Assembly: GCF_900199705.1 (NCBI RefSeq)
Contig: NZ_LT904908.1
Span: forward strand, 1,597,452 to 1,661,451
DNA: 64,000 bases
Origin: Collinsella provencensis
Lineage (GTDB): Bacteria > Actinomycetota > Coriobacteriia > Coriobacteriales > Coriobacteriaceae
Reading direction: 5' to 3'
Under the pieces are notes generated by a model. It was not told the DNA's origin, ran no database searches, and worked only from the letters and a program-made list of their open reading frames with translations. Shown here piece after piece: positions 1-8,577 of this stretch. Within the stretch, counting starts at the first letter, position 1. Every line of letters begins with the position of its first letter. The position numbers and the translations under genes are program-made.

Positions 1-84
1 TTTAGCAATGGCTCCCGCTTTGATGTGCAAGGGCCTTATGCTTGGGTGCAATTGCGCGACTCCTGCTGCGGATGTGCCGGCACG

Positions 85-294
85 CTACACAAGGAGTTCC
101 CAGACCTCTTTACCCAAGTTTCGGGCGAGTTTGTTCAGCGTGGTAAGCGTGGGGTTGGACCTGCCGTTTTCAATGAGGTCGAGTTCGACACGGCTGATGC
201 CCATCTGCAGCGAAAAATCGACCTTCGTGAGGCCTGCGCCGGTGCGAATAGCGCGGATGTTGTCGCCGAATATCTGGTGAATGTTCTTATCCAT
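85..294 (-). CDS. Small XRE-family helix-turn-helix regulator
   Basis: A 69-residue protein if translation starts at the ATG ending at 294; an in-frame ATG at 360 would give 91 residues. The sequence reads as a single Cro/C1-type HTH: a first helix around IFGDNIRAIRTGAGLT, then DFSLQMGISRVELDLIENG and a closing segment on ordering of genes by NPTLTTLNKLARNLG. There is no extra sensory or enzymatic domain, so it is likely a DNA-binding repressor working alone or with an unseen partner. It is transcribed away from the rpsL operon and its downstream neighbour lies outside the window. The family call is firm; the target and exact start are not known. Confidence 0.75.
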   Translation of the reverse strand: MDKNIHQIFGDNIRAIRTGAGLTKVDFSLQMGISRVELDLIENGRSNPTLTTLNKLARNLGKEVWELLV

Positions 295-525
295 GCCATT
301 GAGCTTGGCAAGTTTTTCACGGAGAACGAAACCATGATTTACGTTCCGGGTATTCGGCATACGGAAAACAAGATTTGCCGTATCTGCGTCGGGCTCTCAC
401 AGCGTATTGGGCTCTTGCGCATGCGCTGTAGTACCGCGCATGCGGCGGAATAGAAAAGTACAACCCAAATGTGGAGACTTTCCGCGTTCTTACAAAAAAC
501 AGGAAACGCCCGGGCGCGTGGTCTG

Positions 526-554
526 TTGACGCGCCTCCTACGCGCGCGTATCAT
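526..554 (+). promoter_or_regulatory. Promoter of the rpsL-rpsG-fusA-rpsJ operon
   Basis: A sigma-70-like promoter: -35 TTGACG at 526-531, a 17-bp spacer, and -10 TATCAT at 549-554, about 95 bp before the rpsL start codon. It is the only good promoter seen ahead of rpsL. Confidence 0.7.
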
Positions 555-649
555 AGCGAACCGCATGTTCTGCGGGAGGATGCTGACTCCCCTTAACAAG
601 CCGTTGCACTTTGAATTGGAAGCTGGATATTTACGAGAAGGAGTACGCT

Positions 650-1021
650 TTGCCTACTATCAACCAGCTGGTTCGCCAGGGCCGTCGTTCGACGCCCAAG
701 AAGTCCAAGAACGCCGCTCTTAAGCGCAACGCGCAGAAGCGCGGTGTGTGCACCCGTGTGTTCACCACCTCCCCCAAGAAGCCGAACTCCGCTCTTCGCA
801 AGGTCGCCCGTGTGCGCCTCGTGAATGGCATCGAGGTCACCGCCTACATCCCCGGTGAGGGCCACAACCTGCAGGAGCACTCGATCGTGCTCGTCCGCGG
901 CGGTCGTGTCCGCGACCTCCCTGGTGTGCGCTATCACATCATCCGTGGCTGCTACGACTGCGCCCCTGTTGCCAACCGCAAGCAGGCCCGTTCTCAGTAC
1001 GGCACCAAGCGCCCGAAGTAG
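650..1021 (+). CDS. rpsL: 30S ribosomal protein S12
   Basis: A 123-residue S12, the usual length when started at the TTG at 650, which sits 7 bp behind AGAAGGAG and gives the conserved N-terminus [11 protein letters not shown]. It shapes the decoding centre of the 30S subunit. The loop [16 protein letters not shown] keeps Lys43. The second decoding loop reads [14 protein letters not shown], with Arg (CGC at 911-913) at position 88 where E. coli and most bacteria have Lys. K88R is a classical streptomycin-resistance substitution. First gene of rpsL-rpsG-fusA-rpsJ. The C-terminal SQYGTKRPK is normal. Confidence 0.98.
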   Translation: MPTINQLVRQGRRSTPKKSKNAALKRNAQKRGVCTRVFTTSPKKPNSALRKVARVRLVNGIEVTAYIPGEGHNLQEHSIVLVRGGRVRDLPGVRYHIIRGCYDCAPVANRKQARSQYGTKRPK

Positions 1022-1064
1022 AACTGCGTAGACCCCGATCATTCTTAGTTAGAGGAGAAACACT

Positions 1065-1538
1065 ATGCCGCGTCGTGCAGCAAAAACTCATCGCCGCGAG
1101 GTTCAGCCTGATGCTGTTTACAACAATCGCCTCGTGACGCAGCTCATCAACAAGGTCTTGCTTGACGGCAAGAAGTCCACCGCCGAGCGCATCGTTTACA
1201 GCGCGTTCGAGATGGTTGCCGAGAAGACCGGCGAGGACGCCCTCGCTGTGTTCAAGAAGGCCATGGACAACATCAAGCCGACCCTCGAGGTCAAGCCCAA
1301 GCGCGTTGGTGGCGCCACCTACCAGGTTCCTATGGAGGTCAACGCCCGTCGTTCCACCCAGCTCGCTATTCGCTGGATGGTCAACTTCTCTCGCGCTCGT
1401 AAGGAGAAGACCATGGCCGAGCGCCTTGCCGCCGAGATCATGGACGCCTCCAACGGCGTCGGCGCTTCCGTGAAGAAGCGCGAGGACGTCTTCAAGATGG
1501 CCGAGGCCAACCGCGCGTTCTCTCACTATCGTTGGTAA
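1065..1538 (+). CDS. rpsG: 30S ribosomal protein S7
   Basis: A 157-residue S7, the primary 16S-binding protein that nucleates the 30S head and contacts the E site. It begins [16 protein letters not shown] behind AGAGGAG and holds the family segments [19 protein letters not shown] and [12 protein letters not shown]. It lies 43 bp after rpsL and 21 bp before fusA, as in the standard str operon. In E. coli S7 is the autogenous translational repressor of this operon; whether that holds here cannot be read from the sequence. Confidence 0.98.
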   Translation: MPRRAAKTHRREVQPDAVYNNRLVTQLINKVLLDGKKSTAERIVYSAFEMVAEKTGEDALAVFKKAMDNIKPTLEVKPKRVGGATYQVPMEVNARRSTQLAIRWMVNFSRARKEKTMAERLAAEIMDASNGVGASVKKREDVFKMAEANRAFSHYRW

Positions 1539-1559
1539 GTTACAGGAAGGAACTGACAC

Positions 1560-3665
1560 ATGGCTAAGCCCAAGTACAAGCTTTCCGAAACTCGCAACAT
1601 CGGCATCATGGCCCACATCGATGCCGGCAAGACCACCACGACCGAGCGCATCCTGTACTACACCGGTAAGACGCACAAGATCGGTGAGGTCCATGAGGGC
1701 GCTGCCACCATGGACTGGATGATTCAGGAGCAGGAGCGCGGCGTTACCATTCAGTCCGCCGCCACCACGTGCTTCTGGAAGAAGGATGACAAGACCTACC
1801 GCGTCCAGATCATCGACACTCCGGGCCACGTCGACTTCACCGCTGAGGTTGAGCGCTCCCTGCGCGTTCTCGACGGTGCCGTCGCCGTGTTCGACGCCGT
1901 TGCCGGCGTTCAGCCGCAGTCCGAGACCGTGTGGCGCCAGGCTCGCAACTTCAACGTCCCCCGCATCGCGTTCATCAACAAGTATGACCGCGTGGGCGCC
2001 GACTTCTTCCACGCTATCGACACCATGAAGGAGCGCCTCAACGCCAACGCTGTGGCCATCCAGGTCCCGATGGGCGCCGAAGACAACTTCTGGGGCGTTA
2101 TCGACCTCGTGACCATGACCGCTTGGGACTTCAAGGCCGACGACAAGGGCATGACCTATCCCGAGCCGATGGATGAGATCCCCGCCGAGTTCGCCGACAT
2201 CGTGGAGGAGAAGCGCGCCGAGCTGCTCGACGCCGCCGCCAACTACGACGACGACCTCATGATGATGGTTCTCGAGGACGAGGAGATCCCTGTGGACACG
2301 CTCAAGGCAGCTATCCGCAAGGGTACGCTCGCCAACGAGCTCAACCCGGTTCTCGTGGGCTCCGCCTACAAGAACAAGGGCGTGCAGGAGCTTCTCGACG
2401 CCGTTGTGGATTACCTCCCGAGCCCGCTTGATGTCCCGCCCGTGGAGGGCACCAACCCCAAGACCGGTGAGACCGAGACCCGTGAGGCCTCCGCTGACGC
2501 TCCGTTCGCGGCCCTCGCCTTCAAGATCGCTACCGACCCGTTCGTCGGCAAGCTCACCTTCTTCCGCGTGTACTCCGGTCACATCGACGCCGGCTCCTAC
2601 GTGTCCAACGCCACGAGCAACAGCCGTGAGCGCTTCGGCCGCATCCTCGAGATGAACGCCAACGACCGTATCGACGTCGACGGCGCCACCGCGGGTGACA
2701 TTCTTGCCGCCGTGGGTCTCAAGAGCACCACGACCGGCGACACCCTGTGCGAGGAGGGCAAGGAGATCGTCCTCGAGCAGATCGAGTTCGCCAAGCCCGT
2801 TATCGACATCGCCATCGAGCCCAAGACCAAGGCCGAGCAGGACAAGATGTCCATCGCGCTGACCAAGCTCGCCGAGGAGGACCCGACCTTCCAGGTGTCC
2901 ACCAACCACGAGACCGGCCAGACCATCATCGCCGGCATGGGCGAGCTGCACCTCGAGATCATCGTCGACCGTCTGCTCCGCGAGTTCAAGGTCGAGGCCA
3001 ACGTGGGTAAGCCCCAGGTCGCCTACCGCGAGGCTCCGGGCCATGACGTCGAGAAGGCCGAGGGCAAATTCGTTCGCCAGTCCGGTGGTCGCGGCCAGTA
3101 CGGTCACGCCGTTATCAAGCTGGAGAAGATGGAAGAGGGCTTTGGCTACGAGTTCGTCAACGCCATCGTCGGCGGCGTCGTGCCCAAGGAGTACATCCCG
3201 TCCATCGACAAGGGCATCCAGGAGGCGCTGAACACCGGCGTTATCTCCGGCTTCCCGGTCGTCGACGTGAAGGTCACCCTGTTCGACGGCTCCTACCACG
3301 AGGTCGACTCCTCCGAGGCCGCCTTCAAGATCGCCGGCTCCATGGCCATCAAGGACGCCCTGCGCAAGTCCGACCCCATCCTCCTCGAGCCCTACATGGC
3401 CGTTGAGGTTGAGACCCCCGAGCAGTACATGGGCGATGTCATGGGCAACCTGTCCGGTCGCCGTGGCAAGATCGAGGGCATGGACGACCGCGGTGGCAAC
3501 AAGGTCATCCGCGCCAAGGTGCCGCTGGGCGAAATGTTCGGCTACGCCACCGACCTTCGCTCCCAGACCCAGGGTCGCGCCTCTTACACCATGCAGTTCG
3601 ATTCCTACGAGCCGGCACCCAAGTCGCTCGTGGAAGAGGTCATGGCCAAGAACGGAACCAACTAA
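1560..3665 (+). CDS. fusA: Translation elongation factor G
   Basis: A 701-residue EF-G, the GTPase that drives translocation and, with RRF, ribosome recycling. The G1 motif [13 protein letters not shown] is near residue 20, the switch II element DTPGHVDF near 90 and the G4 element NKYD near 145. Domains II-V follow with ordinary length and no gaps. A Shine-Dalgarno sequence (AGGAAGG) precedes the ATG. Tuf does not follow it, as it would in the classic str operon: rpsJ comes next and tuf lies about 25 kb away. Confidence 0.98.
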   Translation: MAKPKYKLSETRNIGIMAHIDAGKTTTTERILYYTGKTHKIGEVHEGAATMDWMIQEQERGVTIQSAATTCFWKKDDKTYRVQIIDTPGHVDFTAEVERSLRVLDGAVAVFDAVAGVQPQSETVWRQARNFNVPRIAFINKYDRVGADFFHAIDTMKERLNANAVAIQVPMGAEDNFWGVIDLVTMTAWDFKADDKGMTYPEPMDEIPAEFADIVEEKRAELLDAAANYDDDLMMMVLEDEEIPVDTLKAAIRKGTLANELNPVLVGSAYKNKGVQELLDAVVDYLPSPLDVPPVEGTNPKTGETETREASADAPFAALAFKIATDPFVGKLTFFRVYSGHIDAGSYVSNATSNSRERFGRILEMNANDRIDVDGATAGDILAAVGLKSTTTGDTLCEEGKEIVLEQIEFAKPVIDIAIEPKTKAEQDKMSIALTKLAEEDPTFQVSTNHETGQTIIAGMGELHLEIIVDRLLREFKVEANVGKPQVAYREAPGHDVEKAEGKFVRQSGGRGQYGHAVIKLEKMEEGFGYEFVNAIVGGVVPKEYIPSIDKGIQEALNTGVISGFPVVDVKVTLFDGSYHEVDSSEAAFKIAGSMAIKDALRKSDPILLEPYMAVEVETPEQYMGDVMGNLSGRRGKIEGMDDRGGNKVIRAKVPLGEMFGYATDLRSQTQGRASYTMQFDSYEPAPKSLVEEVMAKNGTN

Positions 3666-3728
3666 GGTCCCTCGCCCGTAGTAGTATCGACGCGAGGGTG
3701 TCCTCGCCCATCCCCTTTGGAGGTAGAA

Positions 3729-4037
3729 GTGTCCAGCCAGAAGATCAGGATCCGTCTTAAGGGCTATGATCATGAGGTCGTGGATCAGTCTGCGAAGCTG
3801 ATCGTCGAGACCGCCCAGAAGACCGGTGCTCGTGTGTCCGGCCCCATTCCGCTGCCCACCGAGCGCAACCTGTACACGGTTATCCGCTCCCCGCACGTGA
3901 ACAAGGACTCCCGTGAGCAGTTCGAGATGCGCACCCACAAGCGCCTCATCGACATCCTTGAGCCCACGCCCGGCACCGTCGACTCGCTCATGCGTCTCGA
4001 CCTTCCCGCCGGTGTCGACATCGAGATCAAGCTCTAA
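3729..4037 (+). CDS. rpsJ: 30S ribosomal protein S10 (NusE)
   Basis: A 102-residue S10 from the GTG at 3729, 5 bp after GGAGG; the conserved start [14 protein letters not shown] fixes the choice over an upstream in-frame TTG. S10 is a 30S head protein and, as NusE, the ribosome-side partner of NusG in transcription-translation coupling. Conserved segments include [17 protein letters not shown] and the C-terminal [11 protein letters not shown]. It closes the fusA operon and is followed directly by a terminator, so it is cut off from rplC, normally the next gene, which lies 4.5 kb downstream. A small hairpin (CCCTCGC/GCGAGGG, 3668-3697) lies between fusA and rpsJ. Confidence 0.97.
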   Translation: MSSQKIRIRLKGYDHEVVDQSAKLIVETAQKTGARVSGPIPLPTERNLYTVIRSPHVNKDSREQFEMRTHKRLIDILEPTPGTVDSLMRLDLPAGVDIEIKL

Positions 4038-4060
4038 GCTGCTCGACTGACATCAACGTG

Positions 4061-4095
4061 AAAAGCCGCTGCCTTCGGGTGGCGGCTTTTTGTTT
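4061..4095 (+). terminator. Rho-independent terminator after rpsJ
   Basis: AAAAGCCGC and GGCGGCTTTT pair around a short TTCG-containing loop and are followed by a T-tract. A second weaker hairpin with five T's (CCGTC/GACGG, 4131-4152) follows. Confidence 0.85.
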
Positions 4096-4342
4096 ACGGA
4101 ACTATCGGCGATAAAAGGTATTCGGCTTCGCCGTCTTAAGGCGACGGTTTTTCATGCTCAACGCACAACGAGGTAGGGTTTTCACACTGTTTGGGCATTT
4201 TGGCAAGTAGAGACAAAAGCTGCAAGCAATTTACCTGTGGTTTTATATTTGGGAATCCGCGGTCTACTTGGACAAACCGGGTTTCTATGCGAAAATCCTG
4301 TCTCATTGCGCATTACAGTTTTCCCTACAAGATGGGTAGCTT

Positions 4343-4375
4343 AATTGCAAGCTGTGCGCTAAAGCGTGGTATACT
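4343..4375 (+). promoter_or_regulatory. Probable promoter of the alcohol dehydrogenase gene
   Basis: An extended -10 element, TGGTATACT (4367-4375), lies about 220 bp before the start codon. A TTGCAA at 4345-4350 is a loose -35 at 19-bp spacing. The resulting leader of roughly 210 nt contains a hairpin (ACGAAGCG/CGCTTCGT, about 4537-4557). The rest of the 4154-4593 gap shows no gene. Confidence 0.5.
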
Positions 4376-4593
4376 ACGCGTGTTTGTGGTTAATCGCTTG
4401 CATACATGAGCGCATATCTGGCATTGCGTTAAGGAGCCGCTGGTATATGCCACGTTTTACAAGCGATGCCCGGAACGGCGGAAGAACGTACCGCATTGAT
4501 TGTCCTGCGTTTGCCCGGCGTGCCCAATCGGTCCTAACGAAGCGGTGGTCGCTTCGTGCAAAGATGCAGGTAATCCTGCGAATGGAGGCAATT

Positions 4594-5808
4594 ATGGGAC
4601 GTTTTACCAACCCGCGTGACCTTTATTTCGGTGAGGGCGCTCGCCACGAGGTCAAGAACTTCGTGGGCAAGAAGGCCGTCATTGTGACCGGCGGCGGCTC
4701 CATGCGCCGTGGCGGTTTCCTTCAGGATGTCCAGGCCGACCTTGAGGCTGCCGGCATGGAAGTCAAGCTCATCGAGGGCGTCGAGTCCGACCCTTCTGTT
4801 GAGACCGTTATGAAGGGCGCTGCCGTCATGGCCGAGTTCGAGCCTGACTGGATCGTCGCCCTCGGTGGCGGCTCTCCGATCGACGCCGCTAAGGCCATGT
4901 GGATCAAGTATGAGTATCCTGAGACCACGTTCGAGGATATGTGCAAGGTCTTCGGCCTGCCCAAGCTGCGCACCAAAGCCCACTTCTGCGCCATTTCCTC
5001 TACCTCCGGCACCGCGACCGAGGTCACCGCGTTCTCCATCATTACCGACTACGCCCAGGGCATCAAGTTCCCGATTGCCGACTTCGAGATTACCCCGGAC
5101 GTCGCCATCGTCGACCCTGAGCTCACCTACACCATGCCTGCCAAGCTCTGCGCTCACACTGGTATGGACGCGCTGACCCATGCCATCGAGGCTTACGTCT
5201 CCACCGCTGCCTCTCCCTACACCGATGCCAACGCACTTTACGCCATGCGCGAGATCGTGACCTGGCTGCCCAAGTCCTATGACGGCGACAAAGAGGCCCG
5301 TCAGCACATGCATGACGCCCAGTGCATCGCCGGCATCGCGTTCTCCAGCGGCCTGCTCGGCATCGTCCACTCCATGGCCCACAAGACCGGCGCCGCCTTC
5401 TCTGGCGACCATATCATCCATGGTTGCGCCAACGCCATGTACCTCGGCAAGGTCATCCAGTTCAACGCCAAGGACGAGCGCGCCAAGGGTCGTTATGCCT
5501 ACATCGCCAAGGAGATCTTCCACCTCGACGGCGAGACCGACGAGGAGCTCGTCGAGGCTCTCGTTCAGATGATCCGCGACCTCAACGACCGCATCGACAT
5601 CCCGCAGGGTATCAAGAATTACGGTGCCAAGGGCGTCAAGGCCGACGAGTCCATCATCGACTACGAGGAGTTCGAGGCCAAGAAGCACGACGTTGCCGCC
5701 AACGCCATCCTCGACGCTTGCACTGGCTCCAACCCGCGTCAGCCGTCCCAGGAGGAGATGGAGCAGCTGCTCGAGTGCGTCTACAACGACACTCCGGTGA
5801 CGTTCTAA
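4594..5808 (+). CDS. Iron-containing (group III) alcohol dehydrogenase
   Basis: A 404-residue dehydrogenase started at the ATG at 4594 behind GGAGG; an in-frame extension upstream is leader. It should interconvert aldehydes and alcohols with NAD(P)H, probably a fermentation end step. The nucleotide-binding stretch VALGGGSPIDAAKAM lies near residue 90. The Fe-site ligands of the family are recognisable in TGMDALTHAIEAYVS, GIVHSMAHKTGAAF and DHIIHGCANAM. It closely resembles the NADPH-dependent butanol dehydrogenase subgroup. It forms a single-gene unit with its own promoter and terminator. The substrate cannot be told from sequence. Confidence 0.92.
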   Translation: MGRFTNPRDLYFGEGARHEVKNFVGKKAVIVTGGGSMRRGGFLQDVQADLEAAGMEVKLIEGVESDPSVETVMKGAAVMAEFEPDWIVALGGGSPIDAAKAMWIKYEYPETTFEDMCKVFGLPKLRTKAHFCAISSTSGTATEVTAFSIITDYAQGIKFPIADFEITPDVAIVDPELTYTMPAKLCAHTGMDALTHAIEAYVSTAASPYTDANALYAMREIVTWLPKSYDGDKEARQHMHDAQCIAGIAFSSGLLGIVHSMAHKTGAAFSGDHIIHGCANAMYLGKVIQFNAKDERAKGRYAYIAKEIFHLDGETDEELVEALVQMIRDLNDRIDIPQGIKNYGAKGVKADESIIDYEEFEAKKHDVAANAILDACTGSNPRQPSQEEMEQLLECVYNDTPVTF

Positions 5809-5839
5809 ATTCACTGAGCATCGCTTTCGTTGCTGATGT

Positions 5840-5878
5840 GCAGGGTCCGTGCAAGTATGGTGCGGACCCTGTTTTGTT
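5840..5878 (+). terminator. Terminator after the alcohol dehydrogenase
   Basis: GCAGGGTCCG and CGGACCCTG form a perfect stem followed by TTTTG. Confidence 0.9.
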
Positions 5879-5938
5879 GTGAAAGGCGTAACGGTGCTCT
5901 AGCATTCCGCCCGCGGTTCTGCTACGATAGCGAAGCTT

Positions 5939-6015
5939 CGGGTTGTGGCTCAGTTTGGTAGAGCACTGCGTTCGGGACGCAGGGGTCGCTGGTTCAAATC
6001 CAGTCAACCCGACCA
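5939..6015 (+). tRNA. tRNA-Pro (anticodon CGG)
   Basis: Acceptor CGGGTTG pairs with CAACCCG. The anticodon stem CTGCG/CGCAG encloses TTCGGGA, giving anticodon CGG. The T-arm contains GGTTCAAATCC and the CCA end is encoded. Confidence 0.97.
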
Positions 6016-6164
6016 TTGCGTAATAGGCGAGCTCGCGCTGTTCAGCGGGCTCGCTTTTCTCTTATGGCTTGTCTGCTTTACTGCGGTGTGGGTGAACGTC
6101 CCGTTTGCCGCGTGGTCACGGTCATATGGTTGCTCCAGTTGGAACGTTGGAAGGGAAGACCGAC

Positions 6165-7316
6165 GTGAACGAGTGGATTTATTCGCGTGCCCAAGGGGAT
6201 CGTTCGCGCGTGGGCGCGCTGACGGGCATGGTGTGCATCATGCTCAACATCATCTTGTGCGCCGCAAAGGGCGCGATCGGCCTGGTGTCGGGTTCGGTGT
6301 CCATCGTGGCCGATGCCTTGAACAACCTCACCGACGCGTCCTCCAACATCGTGAGCGTGCTCGGCTTCAAGCTGGCGAGCCGCCCGGCCGACCCCGAGCA
6401 TCCGTACGGACACGGGCGCTATGAGTACCTATCGGGCCTTGTGGTGGCGGTGATGGTGCTGCTCATTGGCATCGAGCTGTTGAGGTCATCGATTGAGAAG
6501 ATCATCGCCCCCACGCCGGTGGACTTTTCCCTGGCGCTCGTTGCGGTGCTCGTGATGTCGATCGCGGTGAAGCTCTGGATGGCGGCGTTCAACAGGGGGC
6601 TCGGCAATCGCATCGACTCCGAGACTCTGATCGCCACTGCGCAGGACTCCAAAAACGACGCGATTGCAACTGCTGCAGTTTTGCTTACGAGCATCATCGG
6701 CCAGTTCACGGGGGTCAACCTCGATGCCTGGGCGGGCCTTGCCGTGGGCGGTTACATCATCTACAGCGGCGTGGAGCTCATCAAAGACACGATTGACCCG
6801 CTGCTGGGTGAGGCGCCCGACCCCAAGCTCGTGGAGCACATTCGCTCTACGATCATGAGCTACGATGGCGTACTCGGTACGCATGACCTTATGGTGCACG
6901 ACTACGGTCCGGGCCGTCAGTTCGCCAGCGCGCACGTGGAGATGGCGGCCGAGGACGGCCCCTTGGTGAGCCACGATACCCTCGACAACATCGAGCAGGC
7001 ATTTAAGGACAACGAGGGCCTGATCGTCACGCTGCACTACGATCCCATCGTCACTAATGACCCCGAGGTCCTGGATATGCGCAATCGGATTAATGACATG
7101 GCGAAGAGTATCGACCCGCGTATGAGCATCCATGATTTGCGCTGCGTGCCAGGCCCCACCCACACGAACGTCATCTTCGACTGCCTGCGTCCGGCGGGAT
7201 GCGCGCTGTGCGCCGCCGAGATCAAGGAGCGCCTGTCGGAGCGTGTGATCGCCGTGTATCCCCAGGCCATCTGCAAGATCACGGTGGACGAGGATTACGT
7301 GAGCGCCGCGCAGTAG
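6165..7316 (+). CDS. Cation diffusion facilitator (CDF) divalent-metal exporter
   Basis: A 383-residue membrane transporter if started at the GTG at 6165, which has GGAAGGGAAG 6 bp upstream; an ATG at 6126 is an alternative with no good ribosome site. It should export Zn, Fe, Mn or Co in exchange for protons. About six helices are visible in the first 210 residues, including SVSIVADALNNLTDASSN with the A-site type Asp pair and HPYGHGRYEYLSGL (the HPYGH signature). In the second helical pair the corresponding acidic residues are in AQDSKNDAIATAAVL. The C-terminal half is the cytosolic ferredoxin-like CDF domain plus about 90 extra residues with two Cys (CALC). It sits just after tRNA-Pro and 29 bp before the phosphatase gene, so the two may be co-transcribed. 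Confidence 0.93.
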   Translation: MNEWIYSRAQGDRSRVGALTGMVCIMLNIILCAAKGAIGLVSGSVSIVADALNNLTDASSNIVSVLGFKLASRPADPEHPYGHGRYEYLSGLVVAVMVLLIGIELLRSSIEKIIAPTPVDFSLALVAVLVMSIAVKLWMAAFNRGLGNRIDSETLIATAQDSKNDAIATAAVLLTSIIGQFTGVNLDAWAGLAVGGYIIYSGVELIKDTIDPLLGEAPDPKLVEHIRSTIMSYDGVLGTHDLMVHDYGPGRQFASAHVEMAAEDGPLVSHDTLDNIEQAFKDNEGLIVTLHYDPIVTNDPEVLDMRNRINDMAKSIDPRMSIHDLRCVPGPTHTNVIFDCLRPAGCALCAAEIKERLSERVIAVYPQAICKITVDEDYVSAAQ

Positions 7317-7345
7317 GCGAGCGAGTTCGGGGAGGGCGAGCAAAG

Positions 7346-7957
7346 ATGTCAAAGCTGTATCTCATGAGACACGGGCAAACTGAGTACAACATGCAGTTGC
7401 GTGTACAAGGCCAATGCGACTCTCCGCTTACCGAACTTGGCGTAAAGCAGGCGCATGCGGCCGCCGCTTGGTTTACCGCACATGACGTGCATTTTGATCG
7501 GATGTGCGCCTCGCCGCTCGGTCGCACACGGGCAACCCTCGACACCATACGTGCGGACCTTACGGCCGCCGGCGATACAGCACTTCCGCCCATTGAATTC
7601 ATCCCCGGGCTCATTGAACGCAGCTACGGAGTATTCGAGTCCGGTCCTCGCGAGGATGTGCCCGCGGACCTGTGGGATCCCGGCGATGCCTTGGTCCCGT
7701 ATGGGGGAGAGGGCAACGCCTCGGTGCGGTCTCGCATGGTGGACACCCTGACGCGTATCATGCTTGCGCCTCACGCCGATAGCGTTCTCGCGGTGAGTCA
7801 TGGTTCGGCAACCTATCAGTTCAAGCAAGCGTGGGAACACTTGGCAACGTGTCCTCAGGACGTGCATTTGGGAAATTGTTGCATCCTGGTCTACGAGTTC
7901 GATCCCGCCACGCAGTCATTTATGTGCGAGCAGATCGTCAACCACAGCGTGGAATAG
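7346..7957 (+). CDS. Histidine phosphatase (phosphoglycerate mutase-like) family protein
   Basis: A 203-residue protein starting MSKLYLMRHGQTEYN behind GGGGAGGG. The RHG motif carries the phosphorylatable His near residue 9; a second catalytic His is in VSHGSATYQF and an acidic partner lies in LIERSYGVFE. This fits small cytosolic phosphatases or cofactor-dependent mutases. The true substrate is unknown; a metabolic or sugar phosphate is the usual guess. It ends an apparent operon with the CDF exporter. Confidence 0.88.
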   Translation: MSKLYLMRHGQTEYNMQLRVQGQCDSPLTELGVKQAHAAAAWFTAHDVHFDRMCASPLGRTRATLDTIRADLTAAGDTALPPIEFIPGLIERSYGVFESGPREDVPADLWDPGDALVPYGGEGNASVRSRMVDTLTRIMLAPHADSVLAVSHGSATYQFKQAWEHLATCPQDVHLGNCCILVYEFDPATQSFMCEQIVNHSVE

Positions 7958-7980
7958 GCGTTGAACGAATAAATAGGTTG

Positions 7981-8041
7981 GGGCAGACATAGCCCCTCAG
8001 CTCAGCTCTTCGAGAAATCGCCTGATGGGCTATGTCTGTCC
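7981..8041. repeat. Long hairpin downstream of the phosphatase gene
   Basis: GGGCAGACATAGCCC (7981-7995) is complementary to GGGCTATGTCTGTCC (8027-8041) with one mismatch, around a 31-nt loop. There is no T-tract, so it is not a standard terminator, and it lacks the conserved core of the nested-hairpin family. Confidence 0.75.
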
Positions 8042-8082
8042 ATTGGACCCCATTATTCGATCGAAACAATTCGTTCCCATTA

Positions 8083-8192
8083 CCTATGGCCTCTTGTTGT
8101 TGCCTATGGTTTTTGTCATTTGAAGGGCATCAAAATGCAGAATTCCATAGGCAATGGCCGACAAGCATAGGCAACAGCTGCTGACCATAGGC
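8083..8192. promoter_or_regulatory. Cluster of five CCATAGGC-type motifs
   Basis: The 8-mer occurs as GCCTATGG-type on one strand at 8083-8090 and 8102-8109 (19-bp step; the first reads CCTATGGC) and as CCATAGGC-type at 8145-8152, 8165-8172 (GCATAGGC) and 8185-8192, the last three exactly 20 bp apart. Helical phasing and inverted arrangement suggest a multi-site operator, or a foldable repeat array. No matching motif was noticed elsewhere in the window. Confidence 0.55.
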
Positions 8193-8210
8193 GATAGAAG
8201 GCACATCAAG

Positions 8211-8319
8211 CAGAACGGACATATAAGATCTGCCGCGAGTTCCGCACGAGCCGAAGGATTCAGTGAATCCTTCGTGCGAGCAGGACTGTTCGAGCGCCGG
8301 ACCTTATATGCCCGCTCTG
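8211..8319 (+). repeat. Nested-hairpin repeat, copy 1 (subtype A)
   Basis: The outer arms CAGAACGGACATATAAG and CTTATATGCCCGCTCTG pair at 15 of 17 positions. The core between them, CGAGTTCCGCACGAGCC, then inner stem GAAGGATTC/GAATCCTTC, then GCAGGACTGTTCGAGCGCC, is shared with copies at 16877-16995 and 21757-21859 (reverse). Confidence 0.85.
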
Positions 8320-8577
8320 TCCATCTCAATTTGCATATCTTCACCAGCAAAAACATTGCGAAGACAATATGGAGACGCGCGGCAACGTGTACAATAGTCA
8401 AGCTGTGCTTACTGGGAGGATTATGCCTGTAGCATCTACGTGCTCAAATGGGTTGCCGTGCCGTGATGCGAGGGAAAATGCAAGCAGCAAGCGCAGTAGT
8501 CCGTATGTGGTCCGCTGGGGGCACTCGCAAGGGGTGAGTGCAAAGTCCCAAGACCACCGAGAAGTTGGAGATCGTCA

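Larger units (their letters stand above)
7958..8577. other. Repeat-rich gap before rplC
   Basis: No convincing gene. It holds in order a 15-bp-stem hairpin (7981-8041), five copies of an 8-bp motif (8083-8192), a nested-hairpin repeat (8211-8319), a -10-like TACAAT at 8390-8395 and the leader of rplC, which includes a possible 52-codon leader ORF (8423-8581). Confidence 0.7.

Noticed and set aside
939-3938. A 999-codon open frame on the minus strand opposite rpsG, fusA and rpsJ
   Set aside because: It is antisense to three clear ribosomal or translation genes and has the Val/Leu/Gly/His composition produced by GC-rich codon bias on the opposite strand. No domain is visible.
8083-8192. Phased CCATAGGC motifs considered as CRISPR repeats
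   Set aside because: The repeat is only 8 bp, occurs in both orientations and has 11-12 bp between copies.
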